This document shows, piece after piece, positions 42,374 to 50,006 of a DNA stretch of 58,129 bases (positions within the stretch are counted from its first letter, which is position 1; every line of letters begins with the position of its first letter). The stretch spans positions 1-58,129 of the forward strand of contig CANJLI010000007.1 of assembly GCA_947475005.1 (NCBI GenBank), given 5' to 3'. This DNA is from Deltaproteobacteria bacterium. GTDB lineage: Bacteria > Bdellovibrionota_B > Oligoflexia > Oligoflexales > Bog-1112. The position numbers were made by a program, and so were the translations under genes. Under the pieces are notes generated by a model. It was given only the letters and a program-made list of their open reading frames with translations, searched no databases and was not told the DNA's origin.

Positions 42374-43522
42374 ATGGGTATTCGATCTATTCTTATGGTT
42401 GTTTTATTCTCGCTGGGATCCAATGGGTATGGAGCGGAAAAAGAGGCAGTGGATGTTACAGAAGATTATAAAATCGCTGAAAATCCGATTGGCAATGGCA
42501 GCATAGCCGCCGTGTACAAAGGATGGCACAGAAGAATAAGAAACAAAGCAGTTGCCATTCGTCGCATTGAGTTAGAGGAAAAAAAGAACTCGAATGAAAA
42601 ATGGATTCGTTTGATACAAGGAGAAGCAGATTCACTTTTCTCGCAACTACGATTTACCCACCCCTCTTTGTTGAAAGTTCTCAGCATCTATCACACGAAG
42701 ACACATCTGGACGCGGTCTTGCCACTTATGGAAGGCGGTGATCTCTTTGAACTGATCCATGCAAATAAGCCTGAAGGACTCCCACCCCATACTGCTGTGG
42801 GCTATCTGCAGCATATTCTCGATGCCATCGCGTACCTGCACGAGCAGGGCATTATCCATCGAGATATAAAACCAGAAAATATCCTGTTTGAAAAGAAAGC
42901 GGAGAAAGGGACATTTCCCATCTCCAGTTGGCTACGAGTTGGAGACTTTGGTCTTTCAAGACAAGCCAAAAAAATCGTAGGAGAACCCTATCTGTGTGGA
43001 ACCGTGGGGTATATGGCGCCTGAAATACTAGAAAAGAGAACCTATGACAACCGAGTAGATGTGTGGGCCATCGCATGTGTCTTTTACAACATGCTGTTTA
43101 TCGCTGACCCATTCCCTTTTTTCGACGATCCAATCAAAGATAGGGAAAACCCTGATGTTAAGGCAGGCCGGTTTTGTACGACAAGACCCGCTTACATCAA
43201 GCTTGCCCCCAACTATCACGCATTCTTTGTACAAATTTTTCAGGCCCACATACAACAGCCCCCTTGCAAGCGCCCTTCTTGTAGAAAGATCCAAGCAGAA
43301 TATCCTTGGGCCCAGATTCTTCATCTACCTCCAGCTCGAATTCGGATCCCAAGGCCGCCTACTTCTTCTCCACTACGCGGATTTCTTGATCCCCGACGCC
43401 GGCGAGCCACTGCCATACCTTCAAATAGGCAACCCGAGTCTTCGTTGCAGGCATCTGTCGCAACAAAACTGGCAGAATCTTCCAATTCATCTCTCCAGGA
43501 AGGCCAGATCGAGAAAGACTAG
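42374..43522 (+). CDS. Secreted Ser/Thr protein kinase-like protein 3
   Basis: A 382-residue paralogue of kinase 2, starting with a matching signal peptide (SILMVVLFSLGSNGYGA). The Gly loop is IGNGSIAAVYKG; HRDIKPEN, VGDFGLSR and YMAPEI are intact. The VAIK lysine is again Arg (VAIRRIE). The domain ends at PWAQIL; the last 65 or so residues are basic and Pro/Ser-rich and differ completely from kinase 2. Their coding stretch overlaps the end of the opposite-strand Nudix-like gene by 164 bp. GGGAGAAA lies upstream of the ATG. It lies 98 bp after kinase 2. Confidence 0.88.
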   Translation: MGIRSILMVVLFSLGSNGYGAEKEAVDVTEDYKIAENPIGNGSIAAVYKGWHRRIRNKAVAIRRIELEEKKNSNEKWIRLIQGEADSLFSQLRFTHPSLLKVLSIYHTKTHLDAVLPLMEGGDLFELIHANKPEGLPPHTAVGYLQHILDAIAYLHEQGIIHRDIKPENILFEKKAEKGTFPISSWLRVGDFGLSRQAKKIVGEPYLCGTVGYMAPEILEKRTYDNRVDVWAIACVFYNMLFIADPFPFFDDPIKDRENPDVKAGRFCTTRPAYIKLAPNYHAFFVQIFQAHIQQPPCKRPSCRKIQAEYPWAQILHLPPARIRIPRPPTSSPLRGFLDPRRRRATAIPSNRQPESSLQASVATKLAESSNSSLQEGQIEKD

Positions 43523-43862
43523 ACACTGAAAGTCGTAGAACATACAACGTATAGCCTTGATCTTGATACGAAAGTTGAACTTCCACATCCTGTATGATTT
43601 CAAATTCCCTTGCGGGCAAGGCAACACCCATTTCTTTCTCTGCTACAGCTACCAATTGTGCCTGAATGGGAACCCCAGAACGGGGTAAAAAGGCAAAACC
43701 AGGTAGATCCAGCCCCTTACCTTGAACAGCTTGGTAGATACCCTTTTCATCTTGGCATACCACGAGAAGTACAGCATGGGGAGTGGGACAAAATATATGC
43801 ACGGCAGGAATCCTTTTTTCTTCATGATAGAATAAGAGTACATACACCATTTTTCTGCGCAT
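43359..43862 (-). CDS. Nudix-like protein with degenerate catalytic box
   Basis: A 167-residue protein whose strand order resembles a Nudix fold (HAVLLVVCQDEKGIYQAV, GLDLPGFAF, AQLVAVAEKEMGVAL). The usual GX5EX7REUXEEXGU box is eroded: only the later EKEMG part is recognisable. It may be a binding protein rather than a hydrolase. Its 3' end overlaps the coding region of kinase 3 on the other strand, and its start is 14 bp from the divergent phosphatase gene. No good ribosome site is seen, so the start is uncertain. Confidence 0.65.
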   Translation of the reverse strand: MRRKMVYVLLFYHEEKRIPAVHIFCPTPHAVLLVVCQDEKGIYQAVQGKGLDLPGFAFLPRSGVPIQAQLVAVAEKEMGVALPAREFEIIQDVEVQLSYQDQGYTLYVLRLSVSSLSRSGLPGEMNWKILPVLLRQMPATKTRVAYLKVWQWLAGVGDQEIRVVEKK

Positions 43863-43876
43863 ATAAAGGAGATCAC

Positions 43877-45097
43877 ATGTATCATGCTGCGTATTGGATC
43901 GGACTGGCCCTCGGTATCAGTACCCTGTTTACCCCCCTATACGGGGGTAAAATTACGGCGGAAGCGGCGGCTCATCTCGTGCAACACGAAAGGGAGCACA
44001 CGTGGGTGATCAATACTCAGAAATCAGAAAAAGGTCTTACTACCGTTGAAAATGCTACCGATATTATTTTTCTTCACTCTCCCATGATACAAAGAAAGAT
44101 GATCAACGATTCACTAAAGTTTTTTGATGATTGGTTGTCAAAAGAAAACCAAAAAAAGAAGCCTGATTCTACAACCCAAATCCTGCTCTTCTTCTCGGCT
44201 ACTATTGAGGAAAAATTACAAATAGCGTTGGAAAATGCCACTGCAACAAAATTCAACCTGAATCCGGCTCATGTTCATAGATGCGAGTGGGAGGAATTTG
44301 TACAGTATGCAGCTAGCCACGAATTGGCTTTGATTCCTTTTTCTGTAAGCATGGGACAGCTATTTGGGCTAAAATTGCATCCTCAAGAGGCCGCAGCTGC
44401 TCCTCGAGCAGCCGCTGAAGTTCATTCTGAACCTCTTCCCATTTCCGAGATCCATCTGCCAGCGGAGTTTTCTTTTGGCCTTCCCTCAAATTTCAAGCTG
44501 TATTTGGGCACGGCCACAGGATATTGGAACAAAGATCAGGTACTAAAAGAAAATCATATCACCCACACCGTCAGCCTGGTGGATGTGGATAAACTAAAAC
44601 CAAATCCCCTTCCACCTGGCTATCTCCTCCCAATAGATCATCAGCTCCATATTACAAATCTTGATGATCGGCAGACTGCTGAATTAAAAGAACACATTCC
44701 AGACGTCATCGCTTTTTTACAACACGCAAGCACGGCAGGTACCGTCGAACATCCAAGTCATGTATTCGTGCATTGCCAGGCGGGAATATCTCGATCTCCC
44801 TCCATGATCATCGCCTTTTTGCTCCATGCAAGATACGAGTACTTAGGTAAGCAAGGTCGACGCTGGGATGAGTATACCCCGACAGAAGAAGCCTATTTAA
44901 AAACTCTCACACGTGATAGCGATCAACACAGGCGCCCCCTCCTCCTGGACTATCTTCTGCGCATGCTACAGAAAGACAGGTCTGTCATAAGTCCCAATCT
45001 AGGATTTATGGGTCAGTTGATGAACTATGAAAAACACCTAAAATCTCATCTGGACAGGGAAATAAAGGCCTCCAAGACACACCCTTCCTTGGAGTAA
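43877..45097 (+). CDS. Secreted dual-specificity protein phosphatase
   Basis: A 406-residue protein starting at the ATG at 43877, with a strong AAGGAG site. A hydrophobic N-terminus (AAYWIGLALGISTLFTPLYGG) should act as a signal peptide. Residues about 35-195 form a domain I do not recognise. The C-terminal half is a dual-specificity phosphatase with the P-loop HCQAGISRS (H299-C300, Arg 306) followed by the helix PSMIIAFLL. The general-acid Asp is plausibly in NLDDRQ. It should hydrolyse phospho-Tyr/Ser/Thr. Its place beside two secreted kinases suggests opposing activity on the same compartment or host. Its stop codon abuts that of dedA. Confidence 0.88.
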   Translation: MYHAAYWIGLALGISTLFTPLYGGKITAEAAAHLVQHEREHTWVINTQKSEKGLTTVENATDIIFLHSPMIQRKMINDSLKFFDDWLSKENQKKKPDSTTQILLFFSATIEEKLQIALENATATKFNLNPAHVHRCEWEEFVQYAASHELALIPFSVSMGQLFGLKLHPQEAAAAPRAAAEVHSEPLPISEIHLPAEFSFGLPSNFKLYLGTATGYWNKDQVLKENHITHTVSLVDVDKLKPNPLPPGYLLPIDHQLHITNLDDRQTAELKEHIPDVIAFLQHASTAGTVEHPSHVFVHCQAGISRSPSMIIAFLLHARYEYLGKQGRRWDEYTPTEEAYLKTLTRDSDQHRRPLLLDYLLRMLQKDRSVISPNLGFMGQLMNYEKHLKSHLDREIKASKTHPSLE

Positions 45098-45769
45098 TCA
45101 GCTTACAGCCCTGCGAGTCCGACGCCAGTGGGACCAGGCCTCATACACGATGGGGAGTAAGGAGAGCCCGACAATAGCCATCATCGTAAGGGTGAGGCTT
45201 TTTCGGATAATGGGCAAATCCCCAAATCCATATCCGAGCCCCAAAAACAACACCACCCAGAGCGCACCCCCAATCACGTTGTAGCTCATATACTTGCCGT
45301 AATGCATACTGCCCAAACCTGCAACAAATGGAGCAAAGGTTCGAATAATCGGCACAAAACGACACAGTACGATGGTTTTTTCTCCATGCTTGGCATAGAA
45401 CTGGTGAGTCTTATCTAGATACTCTTTCTTCAAGAATCGAGAGTTCTCTTTAAACAACCGGAGACCGAAAAAACGCCCCACCCCGTAGTTCACTGTATCG
45501 CCCAAAACTGCTGCGAGAAAAATGAGGCCCATCAACATAGGCAAACTGAGCAACCCACGGCCTGCCAGGGTGCCCGCAGCAAAGAGGAGAGAATCTCCAG
45601 GCAGAAATGGGGTTACAATAAGCCCTGTCTCTGCAAACACGATGAGAAAGAGAATGAGATAGGTTGCAATCCCATATTGGGTGATCATCCCCTCGAGGGA
45701 CTGATCGATTTGCAAAATAAAGTGTACGAGGATCATAATAAGATCATAAAACTGGGTGAACAATGTCAC
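45098..45769 (-). CDS. DedA family membrane protein
   Basis: A 223-residue SNARE-associated/DedA protein of the inner membrane, thought to move undecaprenyl phosphate or phospholipids across the bilayer. Conserved features are FAETGLIVTPFLPGDSLLFAAG, the arginine-bearing block GEKTIVLCRFVPIIRTFAPFVAG and several hydrophobic helices. The start is GTG with GAGG upstream. It is convergent with the phosphatase gene with no gap. Confidence 0.92.
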   Translation of the reverse strand: MTLFTQFYDLIMILVHFILQIDQSLEGMITQYGIATYLILFLIVFAETGLIVTPFLPGDSLLFAAGTLAGRGLLSLPMLMGLIFLAAVLGDTVNYGVGRFFGLRLFKENSRFLKKEYLDKTHQFYAKHGEKTIVLCRFVPIIRTFAPFVAGLGSMHYGKYMSYNVIGGALWVVLFLGLGYGFGDLPIIRKSLTLTMMAIVGLSLLPIVYEAWSHWRRTRRAVS

Positions 45770-45873
45770 AATAAAACCTCACGTGGGGGAGAATACGAGA
45801 GAGGGAAAACAGACCCTCCTTTTCAATATAGAGAAAATCTGGTAGGTTGTACCCGTACAAGGAGAAGCGCGAT

Positions 45874-46437
45874 ATGAAAAAAAATATACTTAAATTTCTT
45901 GAGACATTTTCCCTTGTTGGATTTGGACTGGCCTACTGGATCTACGACCTGCATGTGGCAACCGCCGTTCTTATGGCGCTCTCCACCGCGTTTGTAGGTG
46001 TGGCGCTAATCCTGCGGGAAAAACTCAACCCCCTCCAGTGGGGCACCTGGGCCGTGGTCATGGTCTTGGGCGGACTTTCCGCGTGGACTCACGATGGCGA
46101 TATCATCAAACTGAAACCTTCTATCCTCAATGTAGCCTTGGCCTTAGCCTTTGGGATTAGTCACTGGATCGGGGAAAAAACCCTACTGGAGCGTTTGCTC
46201 GATCCTCATTTTCCAACACCTCCCGGCAAACTACGCAACGTAAGTGCAGCTGCCGTTGTCTACTTCCTAGTGATTGCGGGGCTCAATTTATTTGTAGCCT
46301 ACCGATTTGACACCTCGTTTTGGGTCAAGTTCAAGCTCATCGGGCTGTTTGTTTTCAATGGTGCCTTCCTGGCAGGCTGTTTGTATTATCTGTGGGAAGA
46401 ATTCAAGCAATACGCAGAGAGCAAAGAGAAACAATAG
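45874..46437 (+). CDS. yciB: YciB/IspZ-type inner-membrane protein
   Basis: A 187-residue septation protein A family member with five or so membrane segments. It starts MKKNILKFLETFSLVGFGLAYW, and the family marks WGTWAVVMVLGGLSAWTHD and PSILNVALALAFGISHWIGEKTL are evident. E. coli YciB links envelope synthesis and division machinery. AGGAG precedes the ATG at 45874. It heads a run of five plus-strand genes. Confidence 0.9.
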   Translation: MKKNILKFLETFSLVGFGLAYWIYDLHVATAVLMALSTAFVGVALILREKLNPLQWGTWAVVMVLGGLSAWTHDGDIIKLKPSILNVALALAFGISHWIGEKTLLERLLDPHFPTPPGKLRNVSAAAVVYFLVIAGLNLFVAYRFDTSFWVKFKLIGLFVFNGAFLAGCLYYLWEEFKQYAESKEKQ

Positions 46438-46479
46438 CGCTGCGGCGCTCAAATGGGACTTAGATCCTACAGGTGCTTG

Positions 46480-47439
46480 ATGACAAAACAACTCTACCTT
46501 TTATCAATCCTACTCCTCGCGCCTTCCAGTTGGGCAACACCCGTACAGCCAGCTGCAACACCCCAAACCCAAACGCCAAACATTGATCCCAACCCTGAGT
46601 TTCGTCCCTCGAGCCTCAAACCGAGATCTACAGTTTGGCCTGCACTCGCAAGTTATGTTTTGCCTGGATTCGACCAATATTGGGAAGGCCAAACTATGTA
46701 TGCCATCTCTTATTCGGCCGTGGGAATTGGGGGTCTGTCACTCATACAATCCAATCGAAAGCACGAAGGGAAGGGATCCGATTTTATAAAAAACAGCCAA
46801 GATTATCCCAAAGCAGGCTATCAGGTATTGGGAGCTAAGATCTACGACACGGCTGGTAGTTTAAGTGCCTACCACAGTTTCAAAACTGCAGTTCGAACCC
46901 GAAAAAGCGAGTTTGCCTTCATTGAAACAGAAGAGTCTGTGCAAGATCTCTTGATGGCACCGATTCGATTTTCTGAAATGACAAAACCAACTGTCTTTAT
47001 TCCCCTGGGCCTCCTGGCTGGTCTCAGTCTTCTCGGGCCCAAAGGCAAAAAGGGAGAGAAGGGGAACCGAGCCTCCGGTATCGATCGAGGGGTTTGGACC
47101 TCCGGTATTTCCTACGGAGCCGGCGTGGGGGAAGAGGCCTTGTTTCGAGGATGGATGATGCCCAATCTTCATGCCAGTACGCAGAGTGCATTGGGTAGCA
47201 ATGCCATACAAGCCGTTATCTTTGGAGCCGCGCATTATGCAGAAGGTCAACCCCTCCCTATCGCACAAGCCTTGATGGGTGGCTATTTAGGGTGGAGGAC
47301 ACAGGCCAACGGATATTCACTGCGAGAAAGTATTTTTATCCACTTTTGGTGGGATATCATTGCATTAAGTCGCGCCTATTTTTATGTGGAAGATGTGCAA
47401 GCTGCTTATTTAATGCCACTTTTCACTATACCGCTGTAA
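46480..47439 (+). CDS. CPBP family intramembrane metalloprotease
   Basis: A 319-residue membrane protein with a signal peptide-like start (QLYLLSILLLAPSSWA) and a Pro-rich linker. The C-terminal CPBP (CAAX protease/bacteriocin-processing) domain has EEALFRGW for the EExxxR motif, FGAAHYAEG for FxxxH, and a later HFWWDI. These motifs bind zinc or activate water in the membrane. The central region (VLPGFDQYWEGQTMYAISY) resembles the DUF5683-like segments often fused to CPBP. The ATG at 46480 has a weak AGGTG site. Confidence 0.88.
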   Translation: MTKQLYLLSILLLAPSSWATPVQPAATPQTQTPNIDPNPEFRPSSLKPRSTVWPALASYVLPGFDQYWEGQTMYAISYSAVGIGGLSLIQSNRKHEGKGSDFIKNSQDYPKAGYQVLGAKIYDTAGSLSAYHSFKTAVRTRKSEFAFIETEESVQDLLMAPIRFSEMTKPTVFIPLGLLAGLSLLGPKGKKGEKGNRASGIDRGVWTSGISYGAGVGEEALFRGWMMPNLHASTQSALGSNAIQAVIFGAAHYAEGQPLPIAQALMGGYLGWRTQANGYSLRESIFIHFWWDIIALSRAYFYVEDVQAAYLMPLFTIPL

Positions 47440-47465
47440 CCCCAAAACACGATCGGTACGTTTAT

Positions 47466-48368
47466 ATGATGCCCATTCTTGAAACCCTAGCCTTGAGCAA
47501 ACGATACGATTCTAAATTCGCTATCCAAGACGTACAGTTCTCCGTCGGCCGGGGACAAGTATGCGGACTTTTGGGGCCCAATGGGAGCGGCAAGACCACT
47601 ACATTGGGGATTGTCCTGGGCTGCCTGCGAGCCACTTCGGGACAATACCGCTGGTTCGGTGAAGCCCCAACCGCCGCACAGCGCACCCGCGTAGGGGCAC
47701 TGCTGGAAAAGCCGAATTTCTACCCTTGGCTCTCGGCGAGTCGCAATCTTCAGATCACAGCCAAGATCCGCGGCGTGGAAGATGATAAAAAAGCGATCCA
47801 ACGAGTCTTGGACCAAGTAGGCCTGCTGCCCCATGCCAATACCCGCTACAGCACATTTTCTCTCGGCATGAAGCAGCGCCTGGGTGTCGCCTCCGCTCTG
47901 CTGGGCAATCCAGAGGTTTTGGTCCTGGATGAGCCAACGAATGGGATCGATGCAGAGGGCATTGCCCACATGCGCACGTTGTTCCTCGATCTGGCCGCTG
48001 CAGGAAAGACCCTGATTCTCTCGAGCCATATCCTCGATGAAATTGAAAAAGTGTGTTCCCATGTGGTAATCCTAAAATCAGGGCGTGTTTTGGCCCAGGG
48101 GGCCATCGGGGATGTGCTCCAAGCGGAGGGGGGAATCGAAGTCGCTGCTTCTCATATGGAGGCCCTCGGGGAGATTTTAAAAACATGCCCGCACCTGCAA
48201 AAAATCGAACGCACAGGCGATCTCTTCCACGTATACCCACTGCTTGACACCTTCACTGCAGAAGCTCTCAATGAATGGTTGGTGCAACAGCAAGTCTTTG
48301 CCTCCCATTTGGTACGTCGCAAGCAAAGCCTGGAACAGCATTTCCTTTCTCTCATTTCCACCCCGTAA
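47466..48368 (+). CDS. ABC transporter ATP-binding protein
   Basis: A 300-residue ABC ATPase of the drug/antibiotic exporter (DrrA/CcmA-like) class. Walker A is GPNGSGKTTT, the signature is FSLGMKQRLG and Walker B is VLVLDEPTNGID, followed by a switch His in LILSSHI. The C-terminal region is typical of ATPases paired with ABC-2 permeases. The next gene is the matching permease, 13 bp away. Two adjacent ATGs (47466 and 47469) are possible starts. Confidence 0.93.
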   Translation: MMPILETLALSKRYDSKFAIQDVQFSVGRGQVCGLLGPNGSGKTTTLGIVLGCLRATSGQYRWFGEAPTAAQRTRVGALLEKPNFYPWLSASRNLQITAKIRGVEDDKKAIQRVLDQVGLLPHANTRYSTFSLGMKQRLGVASALLGNPEVLVLDEPTNGIDAEGIAHMRTLFLDLAAAGKTLILSSHILDEIEKVCSHVVILKSGRVLAQGAIGDVLQAEGGIEVAASHMEALGEILKTCPHLQKIERTGDLFHVYPLLDTFTAEALNEWLVQQQVFASHLVRRKQSLEQHFLSLISTP

Positions 48369-48381
48369 CTGGAGCATCTCA

Positions 48382-49164
48382 ATGAAACCTCTCTTGTGGC
48401 TTACCTATTATAAAATTGTTGCCAACCGAATGTTTTGGCTCCTCCTGGTTGGATTTTTAAGCGTCTATTTTCTCGCCTTGGGCATATTGTCTGCTTTTTC
48501 TCAGCATGCAGGGTTGGGAATGCAGCTGGCATCTGTCTTGCATCGCCCCTATGTGTGGGGAAATCTCTGCTGGTTGGGGCAAATCGGGCATTTTATGCTC
48601 AGCCTCTTTCTCATCATGATCGTGGCTAACGATTATGAACACGGAACCTTACGCAAGCAGGTAATAGACGGGGTCAGCCGCACGGGAATGCTGGCGCACT
48701 ACAGCCTCTTGTGCGTTGCGCTATCTGTGATATCGCTGCTCACGGTAGTGGCAGCAGGGCTTATATTCAGCACACCGGGGTTTAGCGGCGCAGGCAGTTG
48801 GATGGAATGGTCACAAGCTCAAATCTTGGGGCGATTTTTCCTCCAAGGCATCGCATTTTATGGGTTTACTCTGCTCGTAATCCTCTGGGTTAAGCGCAGC
48901 ATGTTCGCCGTTGTGTTCCTGAGTCTGTGGCAGTTGGGTCTGGAACCTCTCTTGGGGGTCATTCTCAATCATAAAGTTCGCGAAGGAATCTCTGACTTTA
49001 TGCCCCTCCACTCTATTCTCGCCGTGGTACCTACGCCCCACGTACCGACACTCGGCATTACCATGGCGGATTCGCTTTCCCTTGTGGGAATCACCGCTGC
49101 AGTTGTATACACGATTTTGTTCTTTTTTGGCTGTGGTGTGCGGCTCGCATACGAAGATTTATAA
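48382..49164 (+). CDS. ABC-2 type transporter permease
   Basis: A 260-residue inner-membrane protein with about six hydrophobic segments, starting MKPLLWLTYYKIVANRMFWLLLVG. The soluble turn NDYEHGTLRKQVIDGVSR is the conserved coupling region of ABC-2 permeases. It pairs with the preceding ATPase as an exporter; the substrate is unknown. GGAG lies upstream of the ATG. Confidence 0.88.
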   Translation: MKPLLWLTYYKIVANRMFWLLLVGFLSVYFLALGILSAFSQHAGLGMQLASVLHRPYVWGNLCWLGQIGHFMLSLFLIMIVANDYEHGTLRKQVIDGVSRTGMLAHYSLLCVALSVISLLTVVAAGLIFSTPGFSGAGSWMEWSQAQILGRFFLQGIAFYGFTLLVILWVKRSMFAVVFLSLWQLGLEPLLGVILNHKVREGISDFMPLHSILAVVPTPHVPTLGITMADSLSLVGITAAVVYTILFFFGCGVRLAYEDL

Positions 49165-49174
49165 GGAGTAGCGA

Positions 49175-49834
49175 ATGTTAGGATTTGACAGCAACAAGAA
49201 ATTATGGTTTCTAGGCGCACTTTTACTTTCTGTACTTGCGGGGCTCGCCTTGTTTCGCGCCCAGACGCCCACAGAGAAAATCAGTACCGTCGTAGAAAAG
49301 AAAACCGAAGAAGAGAGGACACCTTTGAGCACAACCCCTACCATCACAAATCGTGTATTTATGGACATCCAAATCGGCGATGAAAAGCCTCAGCGCATCG
49401 TCATCGGCCTTTACGGTGAAGTGGTTCCAAAAACCGTAGAAAACTTCCGCGCCCTTTGCACAGGCGAAAAAGGTTTTGGATACAAGAACAGCAGCTTTCA
49501 CCGTGTAATTCCCCAGTTCATGTTGCAAGCTGGTGATTTCACCAACCACAACGGCACTGGTGGCAAAAGCATCTACGGGGAAAAGTTTGCAGATGAGAAC
49601 TTCACCCTCAAGCACACAGAGCCTGGCATTTTGAGCATGGCCAATGCGGGGCCCAACACCAACGGATCCCAGTTCTTCATCACCACGATTAAGACAGACT
49701 GGCTCGATGGTCGACATGTAGTATTCGGAAAAGTGATCGAAGGCATGGATGTGGTTACTGCTGTAGAAGCTGTCGGCTCTGGTAGTGGGCGTACTTCTAA
49801 GCCTGTGATGATCACAGACTCTGGCGAGTTGTAG
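49175..49834 (+). CDS. Membrane-anchored cyclophilin-type peptidyl-prolyl isomerase
   Basis: A 219-residue cyclophilin. An N-terminal anchor or signal ([18 protein letters not shown]) and a charged linker lead to a complete cyclophilin domain. Catalytic and binding motifs are [25 protein letters not shown] and [12 protein letters not shown]. The Trp that binds cyclosporin in eukaryotic cyclophilin A is conserved in DWLDGRH. The sequence is closer to the eukaryotic A/B type than to short bacterial PpiA, judging by the intact [14 protein letters not shown] segment. It should assist protein folding outside the cytoplasm. AAGGAG precedes the ATG. Confidence 0.92.
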   Translation: MLGFDSNKKLWFLGALLLSVLAGLALFRAQTPTEKISTVVEKKTEEERTPLSTTPTITNRVFMDIQIGDEKPQRIVIGLYGEVVPKTVENFRALCTGEKGFGYKNSSFHRVIPQFMLQAGDFTNHNGTGGKSIYGEKFADENFTLKHTEPGILSMANAGPNTNGSQFFITTIKTDWLDGRHVVFGKVIEGMDVVTAVEAVGSGSGRTSKPVMITDSGEL

Positions 49835-49854
49835 ATTTTTTCTTTGTAATTTTC

Positions 49855-49940
49855 GTCATCCCAAGGGCCCGAAGGGACCGTATGGGATCCCTGCGTTTTT
49901 ATCGAGATCCCATACGGCTGCTACGCAGCCTTGGGATGAC
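49855..49940. repeat. GTCATCCC-family cruciform hairpin
   Basis: An 86-bp copy in the convergent gap between the cyclophilin and cytochrome-like genes. Here the left side hairpin is GGGCCCGAAGGGACC and the right is GGCTGCTACGCAGCC, the reverse arrangement to the 1174 copy. The loop TGCGTTTTTAT is the complement of the loop elsewhere, so this copy is inverted. A half copy (CGTCATCCCTCGC...) follows at about 49953-49985. Confidence 0.9.
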
Positions 49941-50006
49941 GATTTCACCCCCTCCGTCATCCCTCGCTGTGCGAAGGATCTCCCAATGTTGTAGTCTGCT
50001 ATAGCT

